Shown piece by piece: positions 1 through 11,516 of a DNA stretch of 64,000 bases. The stretch lies in NCBI GenBank assembly GCA_946811695.1, contig OX328123.1, positions 42,807,335-42,871,334 of the forward strand, read 5' to 3'. Below the pieces are notes generated by a model. The model searched no databases, had not been told where the DNA came from, and worked only from the letters and a program-made list of their open reading frames with translations. Source of the DNA: Gonocerus acuteangulatus. Lineage: Eukaryota > Arthropoda > Insecta > Hemiptera > Coreidae. Within the stretch, counting starts at the first letter, position 1. Every line of letters starts with the position of its first letter. A program made the position numbers and the translations under genes.

Positions 1-311
1 TGAAATACAACTTAATTTTTATCACATGTAACTGCACACCAGTTACTAACATTAAAAAATGAAATATTAAGTTTTTGATCTGTTAATTTGCTGGTTCCCG
101 TTTGTTTTCCATAGTTGATTTTTTTATTTGCAAATTGCATTTTATCACATGCATTTGCTCAATAAAAACTATGTCTCTAACGGTAACCCATGGACTGTCC
201 GAACTTATAGCAGGCTCAACATCTACTTGGCTCATATGGAGAATTGTAGTGTTTGTCATTAAACTAGATGCAACATTAGCAAACTCTACTGAGTATTTTA
301 CATTTTTAGTT

Positions 312-410
312 TCAGATTTGCTCATAACTTCCATTAGTGACCAAGGATTTTACTCTTTCTCCCACCCTATCTACTACACGTTTGTCATGAGCTGTAGTAA
401 AATATTTCCG
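312..410 (-). other. possible exon or gene fragment, unrecognised
   Basis: On the minus strand an AG at 412-411 is followed by 32 open codons, starting RKYFTTAHDK and ending NGSYEQI, then TGA. A second frame over 83-334 is also open for about 80 codons and overlaps it, which could mean a frameshifted pseudogene rather than a live exon. I do not recognise either product, and no partner exon is visible upstream. It could also be a chance open stretch. Confidence 0.2.
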
Positions 411-939
411 CTAAAACTTTTTGTGAAATTTTTCTGAATGTATGTAAAGCAATCTTGACATATATTTATTTTTAAACTGAGACGATGGATTATCACTGTA
501 AGTAATTTCATTTTGACAAATCATTATTTTTTATTATTATATCATATAATCTTATCAAAAGTGCGTATACAGAATTCATACCTTTATGTTTAGTATCGGA
601 ACAAATGAGAAAAGTAGTGCATTTGTTTTTGAAAAATAATGCTGCTGTAAATAATTGAACAGTTTCTCATGACCACAATCCTGATTGAATTTTGTTTTAA
701 CAATCGCAAGAATAAGCCATTGCAAGAACGGACGTTTTCTTTTCATTAATCAGTTATTTTATTTTATTTGATTCATTTATATTCATTCTTTTTTTTTGTA
801 TTTCTTTCAATTAATTTATAATTTTGATATTATAATTTGTTTCTTTTTCAATATTATTTATTTAAATGTTAACGTCCATTTATTATTAACTACGAATTTT
901 AGGACGTGTTATCTATAAGTTTTTTATTATTATTTTATT
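411..939. other. AT-rich stretch without recognisable gene
   Basis: Low-complexity AT-rich sequence with many short T and TTATT runs. I see no coding frame, RNA gene or element end in it. Confidence 0.5.
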
Positions 940-1148
940 TGCTATACAGGAGTTCTCCTTAGCAAAGGAGTTGGCTTACATATTTATTTAGTTATCTATA
1001 AGTTACCACCCTTTTCTAGCCAGGATAGGGGTGATGCCTTTTCTTTTTTCGAAAGAAAAGTCACCGCCCCTAGTGGGAATCGAACCCACGACCTTTGGCA
1101 TGGAGTGTTAAGAGCTCACGCCTTAATCCTCACGGCTACCGGGTCTCC
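940..1148 (-). mobile_element. tRNA-derived SINE (long-variable-arm tRNA head)
   Basis: Read on the minus strand, 1148-1065 resembles a tRNA with an A-box-like GGTAGCCGTGAGG and a B box GGTTCGATTCC, followed by an unrelated body running to about 940. The internal boxes are the RNA polymerase III promoter of tRNA-derived SINEs. The extra non-tRNA body and the AT-rich end argue against a working tRNA gene. The left boundary is approximate. Confidence 0.6.
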
Positions 1149-1384
1149 TTTTCAATATTATTGTTACTATTTTTATTTGTATTATTATTATAGTTGTTAT
1201 CATTACGCTATCATATTTCTCTATTTTAATATTATTATTATACTTTAAAAAAATTATAAAAAAAAAAATGTATATTACTATGATTGTTATGCAGGCAGTA
1301 TTGGAAGATGGAACCTGCAGAACCTAAATGAACTCCCACAGTATAAGGATACTATATTGTGGAACAAAAAAAAGAAAAAGCCAT

Positions 1385-1612
1385 TCAATTTGTTCCTCAT
1401 ATAAATCCACAGCTTTTTAGCGATTTTGACCAAACTTGGCACACAGGTAGGGGTTGATACGGGGAGTGTCATAGGCTAGGTCAAAATCATCTGTCAGCTT
1501 TCTGTCTATCTGTTTTTTCCTTATACAAATCCACACCGTTTGACCGATGTTGACCAAACTTGGCACACAGGTAGGTCTTGATACGGGAAGTGTCATAGGC
1601 AAGATGAAAAAA
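1385..1612. repeat. two tandem copies of an interspersed repeat unit
   Basis: Two copies of a unit containing CCAAACTTGGCACACAGGTA and ending GTGTCATAGGC lie at about 1385-1480 and 1520-1605. A diverged third copy of the same text is at about 26700-26815. The repeat family is unidentified; it could be part of a Helitron or other DNA element. Confidence 0.55.
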
Positions 1613-2316
1613 AATCTACCAGCTGTATGTTTGTTTCTTACAACTATATAATATAAAGTTGGTGTAACATGGCACTCTGAGTAACAGCTAGTTCATAGTA
1701 TAAAAGGATTTACCTAGTATTTAAAAGAAATAAAATGTTAATTATTCAACCTGTAATATACACTATTACCACAAAATTCAATAATTAGAAAAGTATAACT
1801 AAATATTTGGAAGAAAAGGTTTTGATCCAATGAGCATACATAAAAAAGCAAAAAAAAAAAAAAGGATTTTTCCTTCTAATAATTTTGCTCTAAAACTCCC
1901 GTTTTACGTTAAATTTCAATAAATTTTCGTGATTTTTTTTTTTCAATTTCAGGAAAAATTGTATTTGTTGTTTCGTTTTTTTTTTTTTTCGCATCTCTTC
2001 ATAGGTACTTCTACTACAATATTTGTATTGTTTGTTTACAACCAAATATAAAAACTTTTTTCAAATATAAAAAATATTTAATTCTCCCACAAATGCATTG
2101 AAATAATGATACCTACAAAGAATATTTTTGTCCTACCTTATTAGGAAGTGTGTACTATCAATGGTGGTATGCGTAAGGCCAACAATGTACGGAAATAACC
2201 AATATGGCCGCATTATTAGCGATGTTAGTTTTTTCCCGTAGTGGTCTCAGTGAGATCGATGTGTCAAAATTAAAATTAGGTCTCGATCTATAAACCATGG
2301 CAAATTCTATTAACAA

Positions 2317-2320
<4 letters not shown>

Positions 2321-2407
<87 letters not shown>

Positions 2408-2441
2408 TAATTGTAAATATATATATATATTTATATATATA

Positions 2442-2489
<48 letters not shown>
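2321..2489. repeat. (TA)n microsatellite, interrupted
   Basis: Two TA-dinucleotide blocks separated by a short TTAAAATAATTG interruption and a short (TG)n. The tract is part of a general excess of TA arrays in this window. Confidence 0.9.
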
Positions 2490-2493
<4 letters not shown>

Positions 2494-3118
2494 CACGTTT
2501 AGATGGCTTAGGTCCTGTAAATGCTTTCTTCGGTGTTTGGAGGAGTTGTTAAAATGCCTTTACTGTGTCTGCAGAAAAAAAATTAGCCTACAACCTAAGA
2601 TAATCTTGCAACCCATCGTGTAGGAAAAATCTTTTTTCAGAACAGCTATTTGCAAACGCGCTAAGCCCGCCCAAGGTAGCGGAGTATCTAAGTTCTCTAC
2701 ATGTGTGTGGATTTATTTTGTGAATAAAGTAAGGGTAGCGGATAGAGGTAAGGTCGGTAGATATTTCATTGTAAATATGTACTCCTGCTCTACAAATAGC
2801 CCAACATCAATTTTGTATGTCTGCCTTGTTGAATTTTGTAGGGCCAAGGTAGAGGGCTCCGGCCTTCCTTTCAGTATGGACTTTTAAATCCCTGAGGTCA
2901 ACATTAGCCAGACAAGGGCACAAGGATTTCAACTCACCATCCAAAGCTAGTGGGCTAGGTTAAGTATGCTTGGCTGAATAATAGAACTCCCTAGCTTAAC
3001 ATATTATACACAAGGGTGAATCCTATTCCATTTTTATTGAAGTCCACTAGAATTATAATATCAATTTGTATAGCTCTTATTGAAATTCGAATAACGTCTG
3101 CAGTAAGGCATACGAGAG
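2490..3118. other. no recognisable gene
   Basis: Unique-looking sequence with no supported coding frame or element end. Two short open frames are present, but neither has recognisable content. Confidence 0.4.
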
Positions 3119-3296
3119 GCATGCCAACGGCCATACCACGTTGATATACTGGTTTACTTTGATCACCTTACTGAAGAAACGTTAAATGTCGCCTGTACTT
3201 GTACGGGTGACCGCCTGAGAAAACCAAGTATCTTTGGCATTATAAAAGGGTGCCCGCTGCTAATAGACCAAAAGTTGATACGTTGAAAAAGGAAAT
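3119..3296 (+). mobile_element. decayed 5S rRNA-derived SINE
   Basis: The start GCCAACGGCCATACCACGTT matches the 5' end of animal 5S rRNA, and GGGTGACCGCC further on matches its C-box region. The 3' part TAATAGACC...GTTGATACG matches the tail of the better-preserved copy at 19654. The middle is eroded, so this is a relic of a 5S-headed SINE (SINE3 class), not a 5S gene. Confidence 0.6.
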
Positions 3297-3515
3297 TAAA
3301 AAAAAAAATATTAGAAAGGTATGTAATTTGTTTTAAAAAAAAGCCACATTAAAAAAAAAGTTAAGCTTAACTATTTTTTAGCGCGGTTCCTCCCTCCCCC
3401 ATAGGGAGGAACCCCGCTTATAGGGTTGATACAATGAAACAATCCGGAAGTGCCGACTAGAAAATTTCGCGTTTCAGAACCCCTAGAGACCGAAAATAAC
3501 GGTGGTTAAAATTTG

Positions 3516-3539
3516 TATATATATATATATATATGTATA

Positions 3540-3598
<59 letters not shown>
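3516..3598. repeat. (TA)n microsatellite inside the repeat
   Basis: TA-dinucleotide array with one TTTATT interruption, at the same internal position as the array in the related copy at 37715-37785. Confidence 0.9.
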
Positions 3599-3602
<4 letters not shown>

Positions 3603-3914
3603 CTGTTCGCTCATTTCTGGCTTCCCTGATGGTCCGATTTTGATGAAATTTGGTACAAAAATCTGTCGTACAATTTGAAAGGTCAAGTTCGTTAACCAGC
3701 AGAATCCGCCCACTGGAAGATGGCGTTTGGGGCGAAATTCGCGCAAAAAAAATCGTAACGCTTACGTTTTTGAGTTCATAAGCTTGTAAGTACTCGTTTT
3801 ATAGGCTTCTTGGGCTAGTAAAACGAATGGAACCATTTTCAATGCGATAGCTTTAACCGTTTTCGAGAAAACTGAAAAAAATAATTTTTGAATGCCGTTT
3901 TTGGTTTGGGTACT

Positions 3915-4560
3915 TAGAGTCATGGGATTCAGTTGAAACATTTACTGCATGTTCTACTTTAATTAAAACTAATATGTTGAAATTTTGGTTGCGTTTGGAG
4001 TTAAGGAAGGGTTAGAATAAAATATTTTATTAACAGACATAAAAAAGTTTTGGTAACTTTGTATACTTTCCTTAATATCTCGAAAAAGGTTGAGAATTTT
4101 GGGAAACGGAAGGATACCATTAGAAAGCTTACTAAATGCTCTACAAAAAAGGATCTAATGATAGTTTTGATTAGGCGATGTCAATCGGAGAAATAAGTGC
4201 TTAAAACTTTAAAGTAATTGATTTCGCTTATTCGAACTGTTCTTTTTGTCTTTGATTTTGATACTTAAAATTATGGGATTTAGTTGAAACATTTTCTGCA
4301 TGTTTGAATTTCATCAACACTAATATGTTAAAATTTTGGTTACGTTTGGAGCTAAGGAAGGATTAGAATAAAATATTTTATTAACAGACATGAAATGTTT
4401 TGGGAACTTCGTATACATTCCCTAATATCTCGAAGACGGTTAGGAATATTGGTAAACGGAGGGTTACCATGCGAAAGCTTACTAGATTTTCTACAAAAAA
4501 GATTCTAAAACAATTTTTGATTAGGCTATGTCAATCGGAGAAATAAGTGCTTAAACTTTG
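3915..4560. repeat. tandem duplication of about 345 bp
   Basis: Unit 1 (about 3915-4215) and unit 2 (about 4260-4560) share GATTCAGTTGAAACATTT-like starts, AATAAAATATTTTATTAACA in the middle, and GTCAATCGGAGAAATAAGTG at the end. They differ by scattered substitutions. Related text is at 22090-22260 and 56800-57080. Confidence 0.7.
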
Positions 4561-4566
4561 AAGTAA

Positions 4567-4653
4567 TGTCAGCTTTGGATTTGTCGATTTCCTTCAAATG
4601 TCTTGAAACTGTCGAGGCTCCTACTCCGAGTTCTTTGGCATATTCCCTAGTGT
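4567..4653 (-). pseudogene. mariner-type transposase HTH remnant
   Basis: The minus strand reads REYAKELGVGAS-TVSRHLKEIDK. This matches the second helix-turn-helix of mariner transposases, where the AxxLGVSxxTVSRHLKxIGK pattern is typical. No catalytic domain follows, and the flanking sequence is unrelated. It is a short dead fragment of the DNA-binding region only. Confidence 0.55.
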
Positions 4654-4659
4654 TTTTAA

Positions 4660-5775
4660 TTGCTTATAGTAGTCAAATGTATTTGTCAATAAAACAGGAT
4701 ACGTATAATTAGAATCAATATTTTGTTTGTTAGAATTCGAAGATGCCGTATGAATATCTAGATTACAGTACTGGTGTTGATTTCGTTCTTTAGAATTATT
4801 CTTGGTATTCCCTATTTTCATCTGTTACCCATAGTTTTTTATTGTTAGTAGGTTTTTCTTATTGATTATAGAATATAAACCTATTTGGCTATAAAACAGG
4901 ATACGTAAAATTAGTGACAATATTTCGGAGATTTCTGAGCGAAATACTTATAAGATTTTCTACCACCACGAACGGCTTTTTTCCTCTATTTTTATCCACT
5001 AGATAGGCTTTATTTTGCATATTATTCTATATAAGTTTTATTCAGCAGGGGATTCTGATGAAATGTCGTGTTTTTGCTGTGGATTTTAAATACGATGTAT
5101 CTAAGATTGGATAACATTAGCGAGTCTACATAGTTAAGAACCGACGACGGAGGATTACTTCTTGCTATGATTTAGTCTACATATGTATATTAAGTCCTAA
5201 ATCCAAAAAATAAACTTCATAACGGTTAGATACTATGAGCGTATATGGCGGTTCAATGCCCGTAGAACACAAGGGGGCCGCAGGAAATTTACCTGCTAAG
5301 AGTTAATCCTCAAGAGCTGTAAATATACCCCAGGTATCTGCCGACACAAATACAAAGCCTAGGCGGAGAGCACCCCAAAAACACAGATCCAAAAATAGAT
5401 TATATACTAAATATTCATAAAGACTACTTAGTTGTAAACCGATTCATCAATTAGCAATCAATAATTTTCAACAAAGGTTATATACTAAATATTGATAAAA
5501 AGTATTTAATTAGAAAAAAATCAATATTCAACAAGACTTGTTTTTGGTCCATTTGTGTCTACTCCATAGACTTAATTAGGTATATTATTTTATTGTAGTT
5601 GGGCAACTAAACTTTGTTTAATTTTGTTAAATAAAGTTTTTTTTTTGACTTGTTATTCGTCAAGACTTTTATTTGTCCTTGTGTATTTACTAGATACGTT
5701 TTATTCGGCATATTATTCTATATAGGCTATATTAGGCAGGGTATTCTACTCAATCTTGTGTACTTCTTCTTGATC
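4660..5775. other. no recognisable gene
   Basis: AT-rich sequence with a weak internal duplication around 5407-5520 (TATACTAAATATT repeated). No supported coding frame. Confidence 0.4.
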
Positions 5776-5783
5776 CTTCTGTA

Positions 5784-6035
5784 CATGGGCGTATATAAAA
5801 ACAATTTCGGGGGGGGGCTGAGACCATTTCCAGGGTATGGAATACTAAATATTTAGAGCTTGGAATAGTTTTAGGCAACTAAAACGCTATTGCACTTAAA
5901 ATAAAATATGTTTTATGAACTAAGTGATCTTATTTAATTTATTTTTAAGGGTTTTACGAGAAGTTTTTATCATCAATTCAAAATTTCGGGAGGGGCTGCA
6001 GCCCCCTCAGCCCCCCCCCCTCATATACGCCCATG
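5784..6035 (-). mobile_element. G-run MITE, copy A (hAT-like, 8-bp TSD)
   Basis: Non-autonomous element with imperfect terminal inverted repeats, CATGGGCGTATATA at the left and TATACGCCCATG at the right. It is flanked on both sides by the 8-bp duplication CTTCTGTA (5776-5783 and 6036-6043). The G-run end lies on the left and a GGGGCTGCAGCCCC-type palindrome with a C run on the right. No coding capacity. The 8-bp duplication and the CATGGGCGTA-type end suggest mobilisation by a hAT-class transposase. Confidence 0.8.
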
Positions 6036-6619
6036 CTTCTGTATCCTCTAGAAAGGCTTTATTAGGCATATTTTGTATTGATTTATAGAGCTTTTCTTTA
6101 GAATGAGAGCCAGATTCTGTAATTTCCGCTTCTGTGTAAAAGTTAGCTACTGTCGGTGTCCCTGACGCCTTAATATCACTTTTATTCGAGATGTTCGAGA
6201 GGATTTTGACAATTTTCACGAGATATATAAAAAAAATAAGTTTATTTCTTTTCTAAGCTTATCAAATGGCACTAGGGACATGAACGGAACCGCGCTAAGA
6301 TGCTGCAGTTCCTGCAAGTCGGACTTTTTATTTTATTTTAAGGGCTTCGCATGTATGGCGATTTTCCCGTCGAGTTCAATTAAGTCCAAACGCAGGAGGT
6401 CCTAATATTTCCCTTTTAATGGAACAAAGCCATCACTTCCGAACATTCAAGCGCTGTTTTCTTTGACTGAATTAGTCTTTTAGAGATTAATTAATTAACC
6501 AACTTTGTAGGAAATTGTAGGCTTTAGCCGTGACAAACCGGAAGCGGAACAAAAATCGGACTCCAAAGTTGCGCGCTAACTTCCGGGTCACTTTTTATGT
6601 TTTAGGGAGTGTCTCAGCA
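6036..6619. other. spacer with repeat fragment
   Basis: A short repeat fragment at about 6265-6345 (ACTAGGGACATGAACGGAAC ...) recurs at about 57450-57515. Nothing else is recognised. Confidence 0.4.
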
Positions 6620-6627
6620 CTGTTCAT

Positions 6628-7829
6628 TAGGATGGGCCGAAAAAACTCATTTTTTTTATTTCAATGTTGTAGTAGTGTGGAAAAGTTGCCAATTACTGTT
6701 GTATTAATTGATCCTGTCCATTATACTGTTCTCAGTTATCTGCCTTGCCTTCCGAATTCTTCGAAGGCCAAGCTTATGTTTTTTTGTCATCTGGAGTCAT
6801 GGTGAGTAGTAAGTGTCCTGGATGGGCGAAAAAAAAACATTCTGATCAATTACAGGGTTGACAATATCAAGTAAAAGTTTTGTCAAATACCTCATAGATT
6901 TTTTTGCTTGGTAAACCAGTTTTCGGCCGTCTGTAAAGTGTCTACTTGTTTTGATGGTAAACCACATTAGTATGTATGATTTCAATATAAACAAAACTAG
7001 TTCTTCCTAGTGAGGGCATTTCTTCACTTACGATACGATAAACGCGCATTTTTCTAGGTCTTTATTAGTTCATGTGAAAAAATACTACGCCTATTACATT
7101 TAAATACTAATTATTTATGAAATACCAAAAACGCGTTCAAAATAGGAAATGGACAGGTTCAACTAACACATCAGTAATTTATACAGAAATATGTTTTTTT
7201 CTATTTTATAAACGTAACTTTATTGTTAAAAACTATTCTGTAACTTAAATATTTGAGGTTTTTAAATATACTACAAGTGGAAATGTACCATGCCCGTTAT
7301 AACTGTTATTGCACATCATGTCATAGGTCTAACTATCTTTATTGAGGTCCAGTTTTTCTGTAGCATTGGCGTCATTCTGCGGCCGAAATTTGTTAGCTTA
7401 TTTAAACCATAGTAAAACACAATGTTTTTATGTTTAAAAATAGAAACACTGTTACTACTACGTTAAAAAAAAAGTATATTGAAGATACTTAAAATAACTC
7501 TTAAATATGTAAAATTTTCAATATTTGGGCAAATTTTGAGCCCTACACGACTGAAAATCAACTGATCTAAACCAAATTAAAACACAATGTTTTTAGGCTC
7601 TATTCGAAGACGTTAAAAACTATTATATTACGAAATCATCAAATTCAAAAATTTTAAAAATAGTCGAAAAAAAGAAGATTTTTAGTCAAATTTCAAAGCC
7701 TATGCGCAAACGGAAGATGTCAACCGATTTTGATCATTTTTGTTTCCTTTTATTTCTCTATATAATTCGCAACTTTTCCGCACTATTACAACTTCGAAAT
7801 AAAAAAATTAGTTTTTTCGGCTCACCCTG
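6628..7829. mobile_element. non-autonomous hAT-like DNA transposon
   Basis: About 70 bp at each end are inverted copies. The left end begins TAGGATGGGCCGAAAAAACT, and the right end, reverse-complemented, begins CAGGGTGAGCCGAAAAAACT. Identical 8-bp sequences CTGTTCAT (6620-6627 and 7830-7837) flank it, as expected of hAT insertions. The 1.2-kb interior has no long coding frame or transposase motif, so it would depend on a transposase supplied elsewhere. Confidence 0.75.
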
Positions 7830-7984
7830 CTGTTCATGTCCTGAAGAGTGAGTACTATTCACGTTCTGAAGAATTTTACTGTTCATGCACTGAGCTGAAA
7901 AACACGGTTTTGTGCTCTCGCTTTATCAATTAGGTTTGAATTTAAGTAATTACAAGTGAATGGCCTCTGATTTGCTTTACGGGA

Positions 7985-8605
7985 GGACAAGTGTCTTGGA
8001 CATGGCGATTAACGGATAACGCAAGAGTACTTCATGACAGGAGTGTGCGCGCGCCGAAAAGTGGAAACGGAAGGGGGACGTACATAACATTTTATAGTCC
8101 ACAACAGACCCCCGCCAATAACCACAATCCATTGGGCCCGCAAGCCCCCGGGGTTACGCAATTCCGTGGAGATCACGATACAGTCCTCGGAAATAGGACC
8201 TACTACGCACAGCTTCCGCCCTGGAGTCGAGTGCTACACGTTCTGGACGCTCAACTGCACTGTTTCGAACCATACGACCACTACGCTGTGACAGGTGAAT
8301 CACAACATTCCCCTGCCACCAACACCACCCGTAGTACCATTTTTGAGTACCCATAGTGCTAAGCCCAGAGGTTAAAACCCTCTACGGTTTCCTTCCAAGG
8401 AAGAAAAAGGTGGCAACGTACTTGAACTCCTAACGAGGGCAGGCCTCGTGCATAACCGCTCGCCGTTAGCAGTGCTGGTGAACAAAAGTCGGATCCAAGT
8501 TCACGAGCACTCCCAGCCAGCAGGTGGGACAGACCTCGCAGGGTTATCCCGGACACCTACGAGTTGGCCTCAGATTCTGAGGGTCTCCCCCCTCCTAAAT
8601 AGGCA
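7985..8605. other. GC-rich block of unknown nature
   Basis: Base composition rises sharply compared with the flanks. A 121-codon frame (7991-8356, +, GTG first codon) and shorter opposite-strand frames are open, but codon content in all of them looks incidental. There is no TIR, LTR or RNA gene signature I recognise. It may be a piece of a transposable element, recently transferred DNA or an unrecognised gene. Confidence 0.35.
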
Positions 8606-8667
8606 CATCATGACAAAACTATAAGCTCTAACTTGAATCATTACATTACTACTTTGTGGCATTGTAG

Positions 8668-8768
8668 ATCCTCTGATCGATACTCCTGGGGAAAATTCTG
8701 GAGAAAGATTCAGCCAAACAATTACACTTGAATCTCTTACTAAAGAGCAGCAGGTCCTTTGGGTCTAA
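8668..8768 (+). CDS. possible terminal exon, unrecognised gene
   Basis: A pyrimidine-poor but canonical ...TTGTAG acceptor is followed in phase 2 by 32 codons (PLIDTPGENS ... KEQQVLWV) and a TAA at 8766-8768. The composition is typical of a soluble protein C-terminus, and no repeat overlaps it. I do not recognise the family, and I cannot place an upstream exon. A weak alternative donor (GTCTAAG) at 8763 would instead make it internal. Confidence 0.3.
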
Positions 8769-9650
8769 GAATACAACAATATAAGCCTAGTAATTTTATT
8801 ATCAATGTACAGCAGGAACAGCAGGCTATTCTGTAGGAGAGTGCTCGTAGAGGATAAGTACTCTTGTCTCTGATTCCACTAGGCAAAACCTCCCTCTGTT
8901 TCTCCTCTCTTCCTAGAAGGAACAGGGAAGTACTTCTTTTAGACTTCTTTCTTTCGTGTTCTACAGAATATTTTGGAAAGTGCTCTATTCATTTCTCATC
9001 CTTTCATTCATTTCAGATGGATATTTACCATGTACATTCACTTTCTCCATTTTATAAACACTTTTTTCAAAATTCCAATGAGCCTAAGGCCTTCATTTCT
9101 ATTTATTAGTCTTTGGCCGAGTGAGCCTTGGAAGAAATTTCTTTTACTTTTGCCTTGGGCTTGTCAAGGTGGATCCTAATGGTTTAGGCCTAAGAGAAAG
9201 AACCGGGAGATACTTTATATTCTTTCATTGTTCCAACCAGGAACAAATCCCGCATCACTACAGAAATCCAATTTCAATTGAAAAATGTTTATTTCTTTCA
9301 GGACAGGGCGTTTCCCTTAACAGCTTACCTCCCTGTTGTAATGACCATCGAATGCATTTTCATGGTATAAAGCCTTTACACGCTAACATTCGTGTAAATT
9401 GAAATAAATACATTTTTTTTTTTTTAATTTTAGAGTAGAGACAGCACGAGGAAACCATATTTTAAAAACATAACTTTGAACTCTTTGTATATTTCATCAC
9501 ATATCCAGTATGTGGCAAGCTAAAGATGGCTAGTCAAAATTTCAATCAATTACAAAAGGGGTCATAAGTTTTGATGGGATGATGTCAGTTGAAAATATCG
9601 GCGCTTAAAATTTCCAATGCTGGCGTTAATGACCATAGGGTTGGCACGCC
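8769..9650. other. no recognisable gene
   Basis: Several overlapping short open frames over 8864-9402 on the plus strand, none with recognisable content. Low-complexity AT sequence follows. Confidence 0.35.
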
Positions 9651-9653
9651 ATA

Positions 9654-9703
9654 AAAAAAAAAAAAAATAATAAAAAATAAAAAAAAATAAAAAAAAAAAA
9701 AAA
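9654..9703. repeat. poly(A)-rich tract
   Basis: A-rich run with AATAAA-like interruptions, directly after text resembling the shared SINE tail (GGCGTTAATGACCATAGGGT...). It probably marks the end of a decayed plus-strand SINE insertion. Confidence 0.6.
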
Positions 9704-9859
9704 TCGAATGCTTTTATTTATTTATTTTCCTTTGAACGTGTTTATCTCTACTGCATCCGCTTTTTTTATAGTTATTTTATTATTATTATTATTGAAAAAA
9801 TGCTCTATTCAGCCTAATAATTATATATCTCCTGCATTCCGGCATATATCACAAGCGGT

Positions 9860-10010
9860 GCGGTTTTTTAAACCACAGATTTTCCCCGGGTTTACAGCCG
9901 GCTTCCTCTGGTAGTACATAAAGCTTTCAGCAAACGAACAAGTATCATGAGCCACCTGAGGAAGTCGGCTGTGATTCCGAGGAAAATATGTGGTTTAAAA
10001 AACCGCTCCC
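9860..10010. repeat. inverted repeat with Penelope-like end motif
   Basis: Arms of about 55 bp, 9860-9914 and 9952-10010. Each carries GCGGTTTTTTAAACCACA followed by AG(T/C)CGGCTTCCTC-type text on one strand. The motif CCTGAGGAAGTCGGCTG...CCGAGGAAA in the right arm is of the same kind as the ends seen at 16278 and 54166. I take it for a small fold-back remnant of the same broad class. Confidence 0.5.
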
Positions 10011-10538
10011 CTGGAGGAGATGATATCACCCAGCGATGAAGTTTGAAAGAGAATAATTATATATCATGACGTACCATAATAATGGAGGCTATCTTTATCT
10101 ATGTGGTACTGTAAATAGTTACGTCAAGCTCTTGATGAGGCACTAATGAGCGAAACTAGTAGAGCTTGGATCAATAATTCATATTTATTAATTTAAGTAT
10201 TTTATTTCTTGGCCTTCAGCCTTATGTATCAATACTTTTTATTACTATTTTTATAATAGGAATGTATAAAGAAAAATAAGTTTATATTATTTAGGGGTTG
10301 CCCCTTAAGAACAGACAAAAGTAGAGGAGAAGAACTTAGTTGGTCTCGTTTAATTTTTGCTACTGAGACTTTTATGTTCATTTTGGCCAAAATTAAGCAG
10401 CTAAAATCTCGTTTATTAATGAAGATTTCATTGGAGTTTGTATTTTTTTTTAAAGTAGGTACAGTAAAATTACTTTATTGATGCACAACTCCCACAAAAT
10501 AAATATGAATAAGCTTAAAAATAAGTTATTAACAGTCT

Positions 10539-10784
10539 CATGGGCGCATATAAGCGGGGGGGCTACTGCCCCTCCCCCGAAATCGGTAAAAAAGTGTCAT
10601 AAAAACCTAATTTAACCTTATTTAAATCAATTAAATAAGACTACTTAATTCAGAATAAATAATTTCTTTTGGGTGTAATAGCGTTTTAATTGGCTCACTA
10701 TTCCAAGCTCAGGATTGTTAGTATTCCATACCCTCCAAATGCTCTCAGCCCCCCCCCCGAAATTATTTTCTATACACGCCCATT
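10539..10784 (+). mobile_element. G-run MITE, copy B
   Basis: Same family as the element at 5784-6035, in the opposite orientation. The left end is CATGGGCGCATATAAGCGGG and the right end TATACACGCCCATT, where the last base has mutated. It is flanked by AACAGTCT on both sides (10531-10538 and 10785-10792). The interior has the G run and CCCCCCCCC run near the ends. Confidence 0.8.
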
Positions 10785-10799
10785 AACAGTCTGTGTTTT

Positions 10800-11500
10800 C
10801 CAATATTCCCAAATAGGGTAAGAATGCAGAAAAGCGATAAGACTACGTTATTTCTGGGAGCCCAAGTTTTCTTTTTTGTGATACATTTTATCAGCTCATT
10901 TATTTGTACAAAACATTTACAGAAGTTAATGTTCGGCTTCGATGGAATAAGAAGGCACTCTTAATAGATAAAAATTTATGCAATCAATTTAGACAAAATT
11001 ATGTATTTATTTTCTATGCAGACTTGTACTTTAGAACTACAAACACTCAAGAAGTTTTCTCAACTTATAGTTATTCCTTTGATTTTTCTTTTTGAAGAGA
11101 TAAGTTGTAGAATGTGAGTGTTTAAGAGATGGTTGCCTGCGGATAATGTTCACCACTAAAGCACAGGCAGTCTCTACTTATCCACCACTAATAGGCCCGT
11201 GTAGATTCGCATTTCTCCTCTACTTGATGATGCCTGCGTGGCTTAAGCATTAGTTACAGTATACAGGGAACGTGCTTCTCGTGTCTCGGGACGAAACTCC
11301 ATAAAAGGAGCTAACTCTTCTCCGAATTTTTTTTTTGCCAAGCCCAATAGTATTGCAATAAGTACCGCTTAATGCTATTTCAAGGTGTAATTTTATAATC
11401 AATTTTTGTAAAATGACAAGTCGATGGTTTCTATTGGCTTTTATCGATATTGTTATTGGTTTTTTGAAATGCACTCTCCAAAACAAAACATTTATTGCTA
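10800..11500. other. no recognisable gene
   Basis: Mixed AT-rich sequence with short open frames only. No supported element or gene. Confidence 0.35.
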
Positions 11501-11516
11501 TCCATCTCTTCTTCCA

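Larger units (their letters stand above)
3375..4560. repeat. interspersed repeat hosting a (TA)n array and an internal tandem duplication
   Basis: The block opens with a GCGCGGTTCCTCCC / GGGAGGAACC palindrome, then text ending GGAAGTGCCGACTAG, a (TA)n array (3516-3598) and a body containing GGTCCGATTTTGATGAAATT. The same order, reversed, recurs at 37560-37925, again with a TA array in the same place. Fragments of the end are at about 22260-22390 and 26205-26285. No coding capacity is seen. The class is unknown. Confidence 0.6.

Noticed and set aside
1400..1610. CRISPR-like short spaced repeats
   Set aside because: There are only two units, they are not regularly spaced, and the genome is eukaryotic. 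It is a tandem duplication.
1640..1697. possible Helitron 3' end (GTAACAGCTAGTT)
   Set aside because: The CTAG before T fits, but no matching 5' end or hairpin could be found, so it is too short to call.
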